Source of the DNA: an uncultured Lachnospiraceae bacterium
GTDB taxonomy: Bacteria; Bacillota; Clostridia; Lachnospirales; Lachnospiraceae
NCBI GenBank assembly: GCA_910577105.1
Contig: CAJTMB010000009.1
Coordinates: 47,327-111,326 of the forward strand
Length of the DNA: 64,000 nt
Reading direction: 5' to 3'
Shown here: positions 32,605-41,730 of the stretch, piece by piece
How positions within the stretch are numbered: position 1 is the stretch's first letter
Layout of the letters: each line of letters opens with the position of its first letter
Translations under genes and position numbers: made by a program
Notes under the pieces: generated by a model
The model's database searches: none
Told to the model about the DNA's origin: nothing
What the model saw: the letters and a program-made list of their open reading frames with translations, nothing else

Positions 32605-34501
32605 CGCCAGCCTCCATGATTTCGTTGCAAACTCCCATATCATCAAAACAAATCCCGCCGCCAAACCGGCTTGCACCGCATCCCTGACATTGTTTCCTGC
32701 AATTAGGGCTGGTTTCCTCTTTCAAGGCTTTTTGCCATTCCCTTTTCAAAAACTCCTTGGAGACGCCGCAGTCGATAAAATCCCATGGGAACAATTCGTC
32801 CAATCCACGCTCCCTTGTGGTATAAAAATCAATGTCAAGGCCGCATTCCGCAAAAGCCTGCATCCATTTTTCATTGTCAAAATACTCACTCCAGGCATCA
32901 TAAACGGCTCCCTTTTTGTATACCTGCAGTATAGCCTCTGCCACCCGCCTGTCGCCGCGCGCAAGTACCCCTTCCAGAACCGAAGTGTCCGCTTCATGCC
33001 AATTATACTTAATGCTCTTCTGATTTAACTGCTCCTTTATGGCAGACCTTGTGAGGTATGCCTTTTCAATAAATTCTTCTTTGGTACACTGTTTCGCCCA
33101 CTGAAAAGGGGTAAACGGTTTGGGAATAAAAAACGAAGTGCTCGTCACTATCTGCACCTTACCGTTCACACGCTTGTCCTTCGGCACCGTGTCAAAAAAG
33201 ACGGCGGCTATCTGATTGGACAAATTCGCTATCCCCCGTATGTCTTCTTCCGTTTCCGTGGGAAGTCCCAGCATAAAATAAAGCTTAACCCTTGTCCAGC
33301 CGCCTTCAAAAGCAAGTGCAGCCCCCTTTAAGATTTCCTCTTCCGAAAGTCCCTTGTTGATAACGTTTCTAAGGCGCTGGCTTCCGGCTTCCGGCGCAAA
33401 AGTAAGGCTTGTCTTCTTTATATCCTGCACCTTGCTCATCACATCAAGGGAAAAAGAATCAATCCGCAAGGACGGCAGGGAAATATTCACATGATTTTTG
33501 CTGCACTCTTCTATTAAAAAGTCGATTAACTCCGGCAGTCCGGTATAATCGCTGGAACTTAAGGAACTTAGGGAAATCTCCTCCTGTCCGGTATTTTTTA
33601 ACATAGTTACGGCATAACGCTTTAACATTTCCACATCGCGCTCCCGCACAGGCCGGTATATCTGTCCTGCCTGGCAAAAACGGCAGCCCCTGATACAGCC
33701 GCGCATGATTTCCAGCACTACCCTGTCCTGCGTAATCCTCATAAAAGGCACCAGCGGCTTTTCGGGATAATAAGTATCGGAAACGTTCATCTCAATTTCC
33801 TTTACAATAACGGCAGGAATCCCATCTTCTATGGGAGAAAAAGAAGCTAACGTGCCATCCTCCTTGTACTTCGCCTCGTAAAAAGCAGGCACATACATAC
33901 CGGGAATCTTAGCCGCACGCCGCAGAAATTCTTTCCTTCCAAGATTTTCTTTGCGGCACGTTCTGTACAGCGCAACCAGTTCCTCATAACGGGTTTCCCC
34001 TTCTCCGATATAAAAAATATCAAAGAAATCGGCAATCGGCTCCGGATTATAGGTACAGGGCCCTCCTCCAATCACAATGGGAACCCCTTCCTTCCTGTCC
34101 TTTGCAAGCAGCGGAATCTGCGCCAAATCCAAAACCTGCAGGATATTGGTATAACACATCTCATACTGTATGGTAATGGCAAGCCAGTCAAAGTCTTTTA
34201 TCGGTTCCTGGGATTCCAATGCAAAAAGAGGTATGTTTTCCCTCCGCATGATGGCATCCAAATCTACCCATGGAGAATAAACCCTTTCACACCACACGCC
34301 TTCAAAACGGTTAAACATATCGTATAAAATCTGTATTCCCAAATGGGACATGCCTATTTCATATACATCCGGAAAGCAAAAGGCAATCCGCATATCTACT
34401 TCTTCCTTCTTTTTCACCACTGCATTGACTTCACCGCCTATATACCGGGCCGGTTTTTCCACTTGCATCAAAATATCATCAGATAGTGCCAGTCGTACCA
34501 T
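32588..34501 (-). CDS. TIGR03960-family B12-binding radical SAM protein
   Basis: This 637-residue enzyme has an N-terminal cobalamin-binding-like domain (YEIGMSHLGIQILYDM), the radical SAM cluster motif in RGCIRGCRFCQAGQ, and a C-terminal Cys-rich end (CRKQCQGCG). It pairs with the overlapping TIGR03936 gene. Substrate is not known to me. Confidence 0.9.
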   Translation of the reverse strand: MVRLALSDDILMQVEKPARYIGGEVNAVVKKKEEVDMRIAFCFPDVYEIGMSHLGIQILYDMFNRFEGVWCERVYSPWVDLDAIMRRENIPLFALESQEPIKDFDWLAITIQYEMCYTNILQVLDLAQIPLLAKDRKEGVPIVIGGGPCTYNPEPIADFFDIFYIGEGETRYEELVALYRTCRKENLGRKEFLRRAAKIPGMYVPAFYEAKYKEDGTLASFSPIEDGIPAVIVKEIEMNVSDTYYPEKPLVPFMRITQDRVVLEIMRGCIRGCRFCQAGQIYRPVRERDVEMLKRYAVTMLKNTGQEEISLSSLSSSDYTGLPELIDFLIEECSKNHVNISLPSLRIDSFSLDVMSKVQDIKKTSLTFAPEAGSQRLRNVINKGLSEEEILKGAALAFEGGWTRVKLYFMLGLPTETEEDIRGIANLSNQIAAVFFDTVPKDKRVNGKVQIVTSTSFFIPKPFTPFQWAKQCTKEEFIEKAYLTRSAIKEQLNQKSIKYNWHEADTSVLEGVLARGDRRVAEAILQVYKKGAVYDAWSEYFDNEKWMQAFAECGLDIDFYTTRERGLDELFPWDFIDCGVSKEFLKREWQKALKEETSPNCRKQCQGCGASRFGGGICFDDMGVCNEIMEAGDENSD

Positions 34502-34566
34502 AAATTCCTCTTTCCACGCACATCAAATACATTATGCGCACTGTTCTCCTGCCGGTTGTCCGGCTG

Positions 34567-34923
34567 TTATCCATGAGTAAAAGTATACGTGATTTCTTTC
34601 ATAAAATCAAATGTATTTGGCGTATAATTTTCTCTCAGGTAATCGCATATGGTTTCCGCATTGATATCGAAATATGTAGAACCGGTATAATCCATAATTA
34701 CAAAGAGAGAAAAAAGAAGGATGGCGGCCAGAATCCTGAAACCCGTCATGGAAAGGCTCTTTTGCGACGGCGGTGCTTCCTCCTTTTTGTCATACAGGGC
34801 GGTTTCATAACCGTGTCCATATAGGATACTTTCCCGGTTTTTTAATTTCAATCTGTTTCTATTGTTATCTTCCCTGATGGTACGAATTAATTCAAGTCTT
34901 TTTTCTGCGGTAATGTCACTCAT
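34567..34923 (-). CDS. Single-pass membrane protein of unknown function
   Basis: This 118-residue protein has a charged N-terminal half (EKRLELIRTIREDNNRNR) and one membrane segment at about residues 60-80. A short extracytoplasmic tail contains YFDINAETICDYLRENY. I recognise no family. ATG 34923 has GGGGGAT upstream; ATG 34935 is an alternative. A hairpin separates it from the his genes. Confidence 0.6.
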   Translation of the reverse strand: MSDITAEKRLELIRTIREDNNRNRLKLKNRESILYGHGYETALYDKKEEAPPSQKSLSMTGFRILAAILLFSLFVIMDYTGSTYFDINAETICDYLRENYTPNTFDFMKEITYTFTHG

Positions 34924-34955
34924 GTTATCCCCCATTTCTTCACGGATGATGTCAG

Positions 34956-35006
34956 AAACGGCAAGAAGTATACATAATATTCTTATGTAACCTCTTGCCG
35001 TTTTTC
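34956..35006. terminator. Terminator-like hairpin after the his genes
   Basis: AAACGGCAAGA (34956-34966) and TCTTGCCGTTT (34993-35003) are perfect 11-base arms. T-rich flanks occur on both strands, better on the plus strand. Confidence 0.65.
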
Positions 35007-35058
35007 GCTTCCTCTTCTTACTACAATGTATGTCTATCCGTGCCTGTATATGTGGAAA

Positions 35059-36345
35059 TTATCTTTTTGCCAGCTCATCCGTAATTTCCTGCCATGAAAT
35101 GTCTTTTTGCGCCATAAGAACCATCATGTGGTACAGGAAATCGGCAATCTCATACTTCACTTCATTGGCATTGACATTTTTGGACGCTATGATGATTTCC
35201 GACGCCTCTTCCCCCAGCTTTTTCAGTATTTTGTCAATTCCCTTGTCAAACAGATAATTGGTATAAGAACCTTCTTTAGGATGAAGCTTTCTGTCCTGAA
35301 TGACTGCAAAAACCTCTTCAAATACCTTAAGCGGGTTAGGACTCTCCTCATATTCCTTTTTCACAATATCATTGAAAAAACATGACCTTGCACCTGTATG
35401 GCAGGCAGCGCCCGTCTGGGATACCTTAGCCAGAATCGTATCCATGTCACAGTCCGCCGTAAGGGACTTGACATACTGATAATGCCCGCTTGTAGCGCCT
35501 TTTAACCACAATTCCTGACGGCTCCTGCTATAATAGGTCATCTTACCCGTGCGAAGGGTGTTTTCATAGGCCTCCTCATTCATGTATGCCATCATCAGCA
35601 CTTCTAAAGTAATATAATCCTGCACAACGACCGGCACCATCCCGTCGGAGTTTAACTTAAAGTCAGACCATTGATAAGAAGCCTCAAGGCTCTCCACACA
35701 GATGCCGTTCTCCTTGCAAATATCCTTTAACGCCAATATCTCCTTGACATTTGTATTTATGGTATTGCCGGTTACGCCTGCCACATTGTCATAGGCAAAT
35801 ACTTCAAGCAGCTTATTGAGCGCAAGCTGGTTAATCTGCACCAGCACGGGAAGCGCGGTAACGGCTGCCGTTTCCCGTATCATATGGGCGTTCATCAATA
35901 AAAGCATGGAAACATACTTTTCCAGCAGTTCCTTATTTTCCTCAACCACATGATAATCGTTGTATGAGGCGATGATTTTGTCTTTTCCAAATTTTAAGGA
36001 TACTTCCTCCGTTATGGCAATGTTTTCCGGCATATCATAATCCAGCACCGCTTTCCGGCAGCCTGCATAAAGAAGCTTCTTAATATCTTCCATTCTGTGC
36101 ACATTGCCTGCGCCGTATACATCCACTTCCACCGAAGCGCAGATTTCCTTAATAATATCTAAGGCCTCCTCATGTCCGTCGTCCCCCTCGGACATGTCAA
36201 ACACAATTAACTCGTCTATATTGTTTTCACTGTAATACCTGGCCAGACGCACCGGGTCCGTATCCACAATCGTCATGTCCTTAAAATTGGTTACCGCATG
36301 GGCATGATGCAAATAGATGCAGGCAGTAAATTTCTTCGTATTCAT
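35059..36345 (-). CDS. hisIE: HisIE with N-terminal HisA/HisF-like domain
   Basis: This protein of about 428 residues has three parts. Residues 5-215 form a TIM-barrel-like domain resembling HisF/HisA (DPVRLARYYSENNIDELIVFD). Residues 238-325 are phosphoribosyl-AMP cyclohydrolase (LTADCDMDTIL and C-x6-C in AACHTGARSCF). Residues 338-425 are phosphoribosyl-ATP pyrophosphatase (KLGEEASEIIIASKN). In the barrel, the catalytic Asp positions of HisF appear replaced (CIY for CLD; SYN near residue 129), so this part is probably non-catalytic. It is the last his gene of the run. Confidence 0.9.
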   Translation of the reverse strand: MNTKKFTACIYLHHAHAVTNFKDMTIVDTDPVRLARYYSENNIDELIVFDMSEGDDGHEEALDIIKEICASVEVDVYGAGNVHRMEDIKKLLYAGCRKAVLDYDMPENIAITEEVSLKFGKDKIIASYNDYHVVEENKELLEKYVSMLLLMNAHMIRETAAVTALPVLVQINQLALNKLLEVFAYDNVAGVTGNTINTNVKEILALKDICKENGICVESLEASYQWSDFKLNSDGMVPVVVQDYITLEVLMMAYMNEEAYENTLRTGKMTYYSRSRQELWLKGATSGHYQYVKSLTADCDMDTILAKVSQTGAACHTGARSCFFNDIVKKEYEESPNPLKVFEEVFAVIQDRKLHPKEGSYTNYLFDKGIDKILKKLGEEASEIIIASKNVNANEVKYEIADFLYHMMVLMAQKDISWQEITDELAKR

Positions 36346-36366
36346 CATAATCTCCTCTGTAACAGC

Positions 36367-36954
36367 TTAAAGGCTGCCTTTTGTGCTTAAAACGTCCGTA
36401 ATCCTTTCATCCAAACCGACGGCTTCATCCAGCGCCTTGGCAAACGCCTTGAACATTGCCTCCGCCATATGATGGTTATTGATGCCCGACATCATTTTTA
36501 TATGCAGGTTCATGCCCGCACTGTAGGAAACCGCATAAAAGAACTCGCGAATCAGTTCCGTGTCCAGTTCCCCGATTCTTTCCGCCGTAAACTGACAGTT
36601 ATAGTCAAGATAAGGCCTGCCGCATAAATCTATTGCGCACAGACACAGGGCGTCATCCATGGGCAGGATAGAAGAGCCATACCGTCTGATACCCTTTTTA
36701 TCCCCCAAAGCCTCCCTGATGGCATTTCCGAGCACAATGCCCGTATCCTCCACCGTATGATGGCCATCCACCTTCAGGTCTCCCTTCACTTCACAATCCA
36801 AATCAAAAAAGCCATGGCGGGAAAATCCCTCCAGCATATGGTCAAAAAAACCAATGCCCGTGTTTATATTTCCTTTTCCGCTGCCGTCTAACATAAGTTC
36901 CATCTTGATATCGGTTTCCTTCGTGGTACGGTTTACAATACTTCTTCGCGCCAT
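36367..36954 (-). CDS. hisB: Imidazoleglycerol-phosphate dehydratase
   Basis: This 195-residue monofunctional HisB has duplicated metal-binding motifs: FFDHMLEGFSRHG, DGHHTVEDTGI and the later INNHHMAEAMFKAF. It carries out the sixth step of histidine synthesis. It lies three bases after hisD and 18 before the HisIE fusion gene. Confidence 0.96.
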   Translation of the reverse strand: MARRSIVNRTTKETDIKMELMLDGSGKGNINTGIGFFDHMLEGFSRHGFFDLDCEVKGDLKVDGHHTVEDTGIVLGNAIREALGDKKGIRRYGSSILPMDDALCLCAIDLCGRPYLDYNCQFTAERIGELDTELIREFFYAVSYSAGMNLHIKMMSGINNHHMAEAMFKAFAKALDEAVGLDERITDVLSTKGSL

Positions 36955-36957
36955 ACT

Positions 36958-38253
36958 TTAACTCCTTTCAAACCGGACTTTAACGGAATTTGCATGTGCC
37001 GTAAGCCCTTCACTTTCCGCAAAAGCCTCAATATCCTTATGCGCTTTCTCAAGCGCCTCCCTGGAATAAGAAATGATACTGGACTTTTTCAGGAAATCAT
37101 CCACGTTAAGGGGAGAGAAAAACTTCGCCGTGCCGTTGGTGGGAAGGATATGGTTGGGTCCTGCAAAATAATCCCCAAGAGGCTCTGAGGAATACTCCCC
37201 AAGGAAAATAGCGCCCGCATTCTGAATTTTTGTCATGGTATCAAAGGGATTCTTAGTTAAAATCTCAAGGTGTTCGGAAGCAATCTCATTGGCCGCAGCA
37301 ACGGCTTCCTCCATATCCCGGACCAGCAAAATATATCCGTAATTGTCCAAAGACTTTTGAATGATTTCCTTTCTTGACAGTTCATCGGTAAAAACCGCAA
37401 CCTGTTCCGATACTTTTTTTGCCAGTTCTCTCGAATCGGTAATCAATATCGCCGAAGCCAGTTCGTCATGCTCTGCCTGGGACAGCAAATCAGCCGCCAC
37501 ATACCGGGGATTTGCCGTTTCATCGGCAATCACAAGGATTTCACTGGGTCCTGCCACGGAATCAATGCTGACATGCCCATAAACCGCCTTTTTGGCAAGG
37601 GCAACAAAAATATTGCCCGGCCCGGTAATCTTATCCACCCTTGGGATGGAGCGTGTGCCAAACGCCATGGCGGCAATCGCCTGTGCGCCGCCCACTTTAA
37701 AAATCATATCTGCTCCTGCAATATCAGCCGCCACAAGCGTTCCCGGGTTGACCTTTCCCTCCTTGTTGCAGGGAGTTGTCATGATAATCTGCTTTACACC
37801 CGCCACCTTGGCAGGAATAATATTCATCAGCACGCTGCTGGGATAAGCGGCTTTTCCCCCCGGCACATAGACGCCCGCCTTTTCAATCGGCGTCACCCTC
37901 TGGCCTAAGATAGTGCCGTCCGGCCTTGCGTCAAACCAGCTGTTGCGAAGCTGCTTTGCATGAAAATCACGGATATTATCGGCCGCCCTTCTGTAAACGT
38001 CAGCCAGTTCCCCATCTATCTGCCCGTATGCCTCTTCTATCTCCTCTCTCGTCACACGGATATTTTCAGGTGTCAGTTCAAAATTATCATACTTTTTTGT
38101 ATAGGCAAATACAGCTTCGTCCCCTTCTGTTTTTACTTTTTCCACAATTTCCGATACCGTCTGTTCATATTTGCCGTAGTTGGACGGACTTCTCTTTAAC
38201 AAATCCGTCAGAATATCTTTTTTGGTTTCTTCCGTCAATTCGATGATTCTCAT
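36958..38253 (-). CDS. hisD: Histidinol dehydrogenase
   Basis: This 431-residue enzyme oxidises histidinol to histidine in two steps. It has the family block PGGKAAYPSSVLMN, DKITGPGNIFVA and SEHLEIL, with zinc and catalytic residues in SQAEHDELASAILIT. It lies between hisG and hisB. Confidence 0.96.
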   Translation of the reverse strand: MRIIELTEETKKDILTDLLKRSPSNYGKYEQTVSEIVEKVKTEGDEAVFAYTKKYDNFELTPENIRVTREEIEEAYGQIDGELADVYRRAADNIRDFHAKQLRNSWFDARPDGTILGQRVTPIEKAGVYVPGGKAAYPSSVLMNIIPAKVAGVKQIIMTTPCNKEGKVNPGTLVAADIAGADMIFKVGGAQAIAAMAFGTRSIPRVDKITGPGNIFVALAKKAVYGHVSIDSVAGPSEILVIADETANPRYVAADLLSQAEHDELASAILITDSRELAKKVSEQVAVFTDELSRKEIIQKSLDNYGYILLVRDMEEAVAAANEIASEHLEILTKNPFDTMTKIQNAGAIFLGEYSSEPLGDYFAGPNHILPTNGTAKFFSPLNVDDFLKKSSIISYSREALEKAHKDIEAFAESEGLTAHANSVKVRFERS

Positions 38254-38279
38254 AAGCTTCCTTCTTTCTGATTCTTAAT

Positions 38280-38930
38280 CTATTTTTTCAAGGCGTCCTT
38301 AAGGGCATTTATCAGGGTGGTAATCCGTTCGTTTTCCATCTGCATACTGACCTGGTTCACTATCATGCACGCTGACAGCGGACAAATTTCCTCCAATACT
38401 TCCAGCCCGTTTTCCCTAAGCGTAGAGCCTGTTTCCACGATATCCACAATCACATCGGAGAGCTCCACAAGAGGTCCTAATTCCACCGAACCGTTTAGTT
38501 TGATGATATCCACGGTCTGATGCTTTTTGTTGTAAAAATAATCCTTTGCAATATTGGGATATTTGCTGGCAACACGGATACGCTCATGGTGCAGTAACAG
38601 CTCCTTTGCCTTTTCGGGGCCGCACACGCACATACGGCATTTTCCGAAGCCCAAATCCAGCACTTCATAGACCCTTCTGTTTTCTTCCAATATGGTATCT
38701 TTGCCCACGATACCTATATCAGCTGCCCCATACTCCACATAAGTCGGAACATCCGGTCCTTTTGCCAGAAAAAACCTAAGCTTTAACTTTTCATTTACAA
38801 ATATCAGTTTCCGGGATTCCTTGTCCTTCATTTCCTCACAGGTAATCCCGATTTTCTCGAATAATTCCAGCGTCTTCTTTGCAAGCCTGCCTTTTCCCAG
38901 CGCAAAGGTCAAATACCTGTCCGTGCCCAT
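38280..38930 (-). CDS. hisG: ATP phosphoribosyltransferase, short form
   Basis: This 216-residue catalytic subunit lacks the C-terminal ACT-like regulatory domain, so it belongs to the HisG-S class that needs HisZ. GKGRLAKKTLELFE at the N-terminus and DIVETGSTLRENGLEV (phosphoribosyl-binding) are diagnostic. hisZ lies two bases upstream, completing the hetero-octamer. Confidence 0.96.
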   Translation of the reverse strand: MGTDRYLTFALGKGRLAKKTLELFEKIGITCEEMKDKESRKLIFVNEKLKLRFFLAKGPDVPTYVEYGAADIGIVGKDTILEENRRVYEVLDLGFGKCRMCVCGPEKAKELLLHHERIRVASKYPNIAKDYFYNKKHQTVDIIKLNGSVELGPLVELSDVIVDIVETGSTLRENGLEVLEEICPLSACMIVNQVSMQMENERITTLINALKDALKK

Positions 38931-38932
38931 AT

Positions 38933-40048
38933 CTATCTTTCCTTTCTGATTAACTCCACCGCAATGCCTTCCTTCCGCATCTGCTGCGCCTGCTTCAACA
39001 CTTCGGCATAATCCCCGTCGCCATATGTAAGTACTTTTTTAGGCTTTGGTAAAGGAACCTCAACCTTCTGCCGGGAAAGCGCTTCCAGAATATCATCCAC
39101 TACCGCCGCAAAGCCGATGGCCGGCGCCTCCTTTCCAAAATGATGCAGCAAAGAATCGTACCGTCCTCCTTTTACAATGGCATCCCCGATGCCGTATGTA
39201 TACGCTTTAAAGATAATACCGGTATAGTACCGGTACTTACTCAACATTCCCAAATCAAATGATACATAGCCCTCTACGCCGTATAAGGATAACACCTTAT
39301 ACAGCTTCTCAAGGTGTTCCACCGCCTTTAGGGACCTTTCATTGTGAACCGCTTTTTTGGCGTTTTGCAAGTCCTTCATGCTTCCGAACATGTCAGTGGT
39401 TGTCAAAAGCAGATGCCGCTTTTCCTCAGGCACGCCTGCTTCCACCAAAATATTTTCCGCCGCATAATAATTCTTGGCGGAAATGCACTCCCGCAAGGTA
39501 AGCTCCGTTTCCTCACTAAGACCCGCTTCCTCACAAAGACCCTTAAAATATTCCACCTGTCCGATACTGACCTGAAAACGGGAAAGTCCTGCATTCTGCA
39601 AGGATTCAATCACCAGGCTGATAATCTCCGCATCCGCTTCCACAGACGCATCCCCGAGCAGCTCCGCCCCAACCTGGGTAACTTCCCTCCATTTTCCCTG
39701 TAGCTGGGAAGTATTGAGAAACGTACTGCCTATGTAGCAGAAACGCAGGGGAACATTGTTATCACAAAAATACTTGGCGGCACATCTGGCAATGGAAGGC
39801 GTAAAGTCCGGCCTCAGTACCAGGGTATCCCCCTCTTTGTCAAAAAACTTATACAAATCCTTTGAAGGGGTCGTGCCTATCTCCCTGGAAAAAACATCAA
39901 AATATTCAAAAATCGGCGTCTGGATATCCTCATACCCGAACGAAACCAGTTTCGTCCTGATTTGGTCCTCCACAGTCAGTTTTCTGGCATACTCCCTGCC
40001 GTAAATATCCCGTACGCCATCCGGCGTATGCAGCAAATTCCTATTCAT
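38933..40048 (-). CDS. hisZ: ATP phosphoribosyltransferase regulatory subunit
   Basis: This protein of about 371 residues resembles a class II histidyl-tRNA synthetase core: LLHTPDGVRDIYG, PIFEYFDVFSR, LRPDFTPSIAR and GGRYDSLL. It lacks the anticodon-binding domain, as in HisZ. HisZ gives histidine feedback to short HisG. I chose ATG 40048 because family homology starts here; an in-frame ATG at 40105 would sit only one base after AAGGA. Confidence 0.92.
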   Translation of the reverse strand: MNRNLLHTPDGVRDIYGREYARKLTVEDQIRTKLVSFGYEDIQTPIFEYFDVFSREIGTTPSKDLYKFFDKEGDTLVLRPDFTPSIARCAAKYFCDNNVPLRFCYIGSTFLNTSQLQGKWREVTQVGAELLGDASVEADAEIISLVIESLQNAGLSRFQVSIGQVEYFKGLCEEAGLSEETELTLRECISAKNYYAAENILVEAGVPEEKRHLLLTTTDMFGSMKDLQNAKKAVHNERSLKAVEHLEKLYKVLSLYGVEGYVSFDLGMLSKYRYYTGIIFKAYTYGIGDAIVKGGRYDSLLHHFGKEAPAIGFAAVVDDILEALSRQKVEVPLPKPKKVLTYGDGDYAEVLKQAQQMRKEGIAVELIRKER

Positions 40049-40139
40049 AAATTTCAAAATCCTTCCCGTATCCAAAGTTTCACCGTAGAACAATTTATAA
40101 TCCATATCCTTATTGTAGTATCTGCTTTATCAAATCAAC

Positions 40140-40165
40140 GTGCTAATATGATATCATATTAGCAC
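40140..40165. promoter_or_regulatory. 26-bp perfect palindrome, candidate his operator
   Basis: GTGCTAATATGAT (40140-40152) followed by its exact reverse complement (40153-40165). It lies about 8 to 33 bases downstream of the predicted his transcription start, a position suited to a repressor such as a TrpR/YerC-type HisR. The regulator is an inference. Confidence 0.75.
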
Positions 40166-40179
40166 ATAAAACTATTGCC

Positions 40180-40208
40180 AGTATACCCAAATAACCGGCT
40201 CCTGTCAA
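40180..40208 (-). promoter_or_regulatory. his operon promoter
   Basis: On the minus strand TTGACA (40208-40203), a 17-base spacer and TATACT (40185-40180) give a near-consensus promoter with start near 40173. The -35 overlaps the recU stop region. Confidence 0.85.
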
Positions 40209-40738
40209 GCCCTGTCCTCCAAATCTTTCTTCAGGACTTCCAGATATGGAACCAACACCCCGTTTTTTTTGGGAATCTGATACTCCGGGTTTAACTCTTC
40301 ATAGCGAAAGCTTTTTCTGCCGCCCTCCTTCGCCCTGTCCCAAAAAAAACGCAACATCTCATAAGGCAGATAATACATTATATCCTTAGCTGTATAATAA
40401 ATAAGGAAAAAAGCTATACCACCCTGTTTCTCAAACATCTCCATAAACTTTACCTGATGCTCATGGATATTCTGAATGGAAAAGGTGTCAACGGCACACT
40501 CCTTTGCATCAAAGCAGACGGGAATCCCCTGCACAACACCGATGTAATCGACCGTACTCTTCTGCTCAAAATATGCCAATGTTATCTGACGGTGCTCTTT
40601 ATCCATCTTAATGGGCGTAATGGGCGTCGGTATTTTCTGTATCAGGGCCAGTCCGCTTTCCGCGTACTTTTCATTTGTCCTGTTAACCAGTTCTTCCAGT
40701 GTAGAACCTCTAAGGCCCCTGGAATTCCACGTTGCCAT
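40205..40738 (-). CDS. recU: Holliday junction resolvase RecU
   Basis: This 177-residue enzyme has WNSRGLRGSTLEELVN at its start and the nuclease core STVDYIG with FDAKECAVDTFSI, carrying the metal-binding Asp/Glu/Lys residues. RecU is the Firmicute Holliday-junction resolvase. It overlaps the upstream RluA-family gene by 29 bases. Confidence 0.93.
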   Translation of the reverse strand: MATWNSRGLRGSTLEELVNRTNEKYAESGLALIQKIPTPITPIKMDKEHRQITLAYFEQKSTVDYIGVVQGIPVCFDAKECAVDTFSIQNIHEHQVKFMEMFEKQGGIAFFLIYYTAKDIMYYLPYEMLRFFWDRAKEGGRKSFRYEELNPEYQIPKKNGVLVPYLEVLKKDLEDRA

Positions 40739-41714
40739 ATTTTAAAACCTCCCCGAACACAGGCGGCAGCGCCGCTGTTAATGTTTTGTTGCTTAGAGAA
40801 GAAAAAGGCGCTTCCAACCGGGGAAATTCTATCCGGCAGGCATGCAAAAGCTGATACCTTACATGGCACTTTTTGCGGTATTTTTCATTCCACCCCCTGT
40901 CCCCATACTTTGCATCCCCTAAAACAGGATGTCCGATGCTTGCCATATGGGCTCGAATCTGGTGTGTTTTGCCTGTTATCAGCCTGACTTCCAGAAGGGT
41001 AAAGTCCTTCCCTGCCGCAAGCGGCCTGTAAACAGTTTTTGCCATAACGGCCTCTTTTCCGTATCCAATCCCGACGCGGTTGTTTTTTTCATCCTTCTTT
41101 AGAAAACCCGAGATTTCCCCGGCTTTTTCCACATGCCCTTTCACAATCGTCATATAATACTTGCCCATGTTTCTTTCCCGCATAAGCCTGCTTAACATCT
41201 GGCTTGCAGAAAGGCTTATCCCGCAAAGTACAAGACCGCTGGTATTCCTGTCCAGCCTGTTGGAAACAGAAGGCTTAAAAGTGTTCAGGATGCTTTCGGA
41301 TATTTTACCGTTCTCCAAAAGATAACCTATCATCCACTCATTCAGGGAAGCTTCCCTGCTGTCCGCTTTCTGTGTTAGAATCCCTGCCGGTTTGTTTAAA
41401 ATCAAAATATCATTGTCCTCATAAACAATCTCAATGCCCCCAAGGGCATGATAAGCATCCCGATATTCCGAAAGCATGGCCTGTTCTTCCGTTTTTTTTG
41501 TAAACTGTGAGAAGGTCTCTTCTGAAAAGAAAAAAGATACGATATCTCCTTCCTTAAGCATTTCCTTTCCTTCGGCTTTTTTCCCGTTCAAAACTATGTT
41601 TTTCTTCCGCAGCATCTTATATAAAAAGCTGTTTTGCGCCGCAGGCATAAATTTGTGAAGAAATTTATCCAGCCGTTGTCCGGATTCGTGTGTTCCAATC
41701 TGATATGTCTGCAT
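40710..41714 (-). CDS. RluA-family pseudouridine synthase (RluC-like)
   Basis: This 334-residue protein has an N-terminal S4 domain (GQRLDKFLHKFMPAA) and a catalytic domain with SNRLDRNTSGLVLCG (catalytic Asp) and GKTHQIRAHMAS. Linker length and the RluC/D-like layout indicate 23S rRNA modification; site not predictable. ATG 41714 precedes the family-like start; the in-frame start at 41741 adds an unrelated nine residues. Confidence 0.9.
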   Translation of the reverse strand: MQTYQIGTHESGQRLDKFLHKFMPAAQNSFLYKMLRKKNIVLNGKKAEGKEMLKEGDIVSFFFSEETFSQFTKKTEEQAMLSEYRDAYHALGGIEIVYEDNDILILNKPAGILTQKADSREASLNEWMIGYLLENGKISESILNTFKPSVSNRLDRNTSGLVLCGISLSASQMLSRLMRERNMGKYYMTIVKGHVEKAGEISGFLKKDEKNNRVGIGYGKEAVMAKTVYRPLAAGKDFTLLEVRLITGKTHQIRAHMASIGHPVLGDAKYGDRGWNEKYRKKCHVRYQLLHACRIEFPRLEAPFSSLSNKTLTAALPPVFGEVLKYGNVEFQGP

Positions 41715-41730
41715 AATGATTCCTGCCTTT

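Noticed and set aside
37468..37908. Plus-strand frame of 146 codons inside hisD
   Set aside because: Antisense shadow; Cys/His-rich translation is a by-product of hisD codon use.
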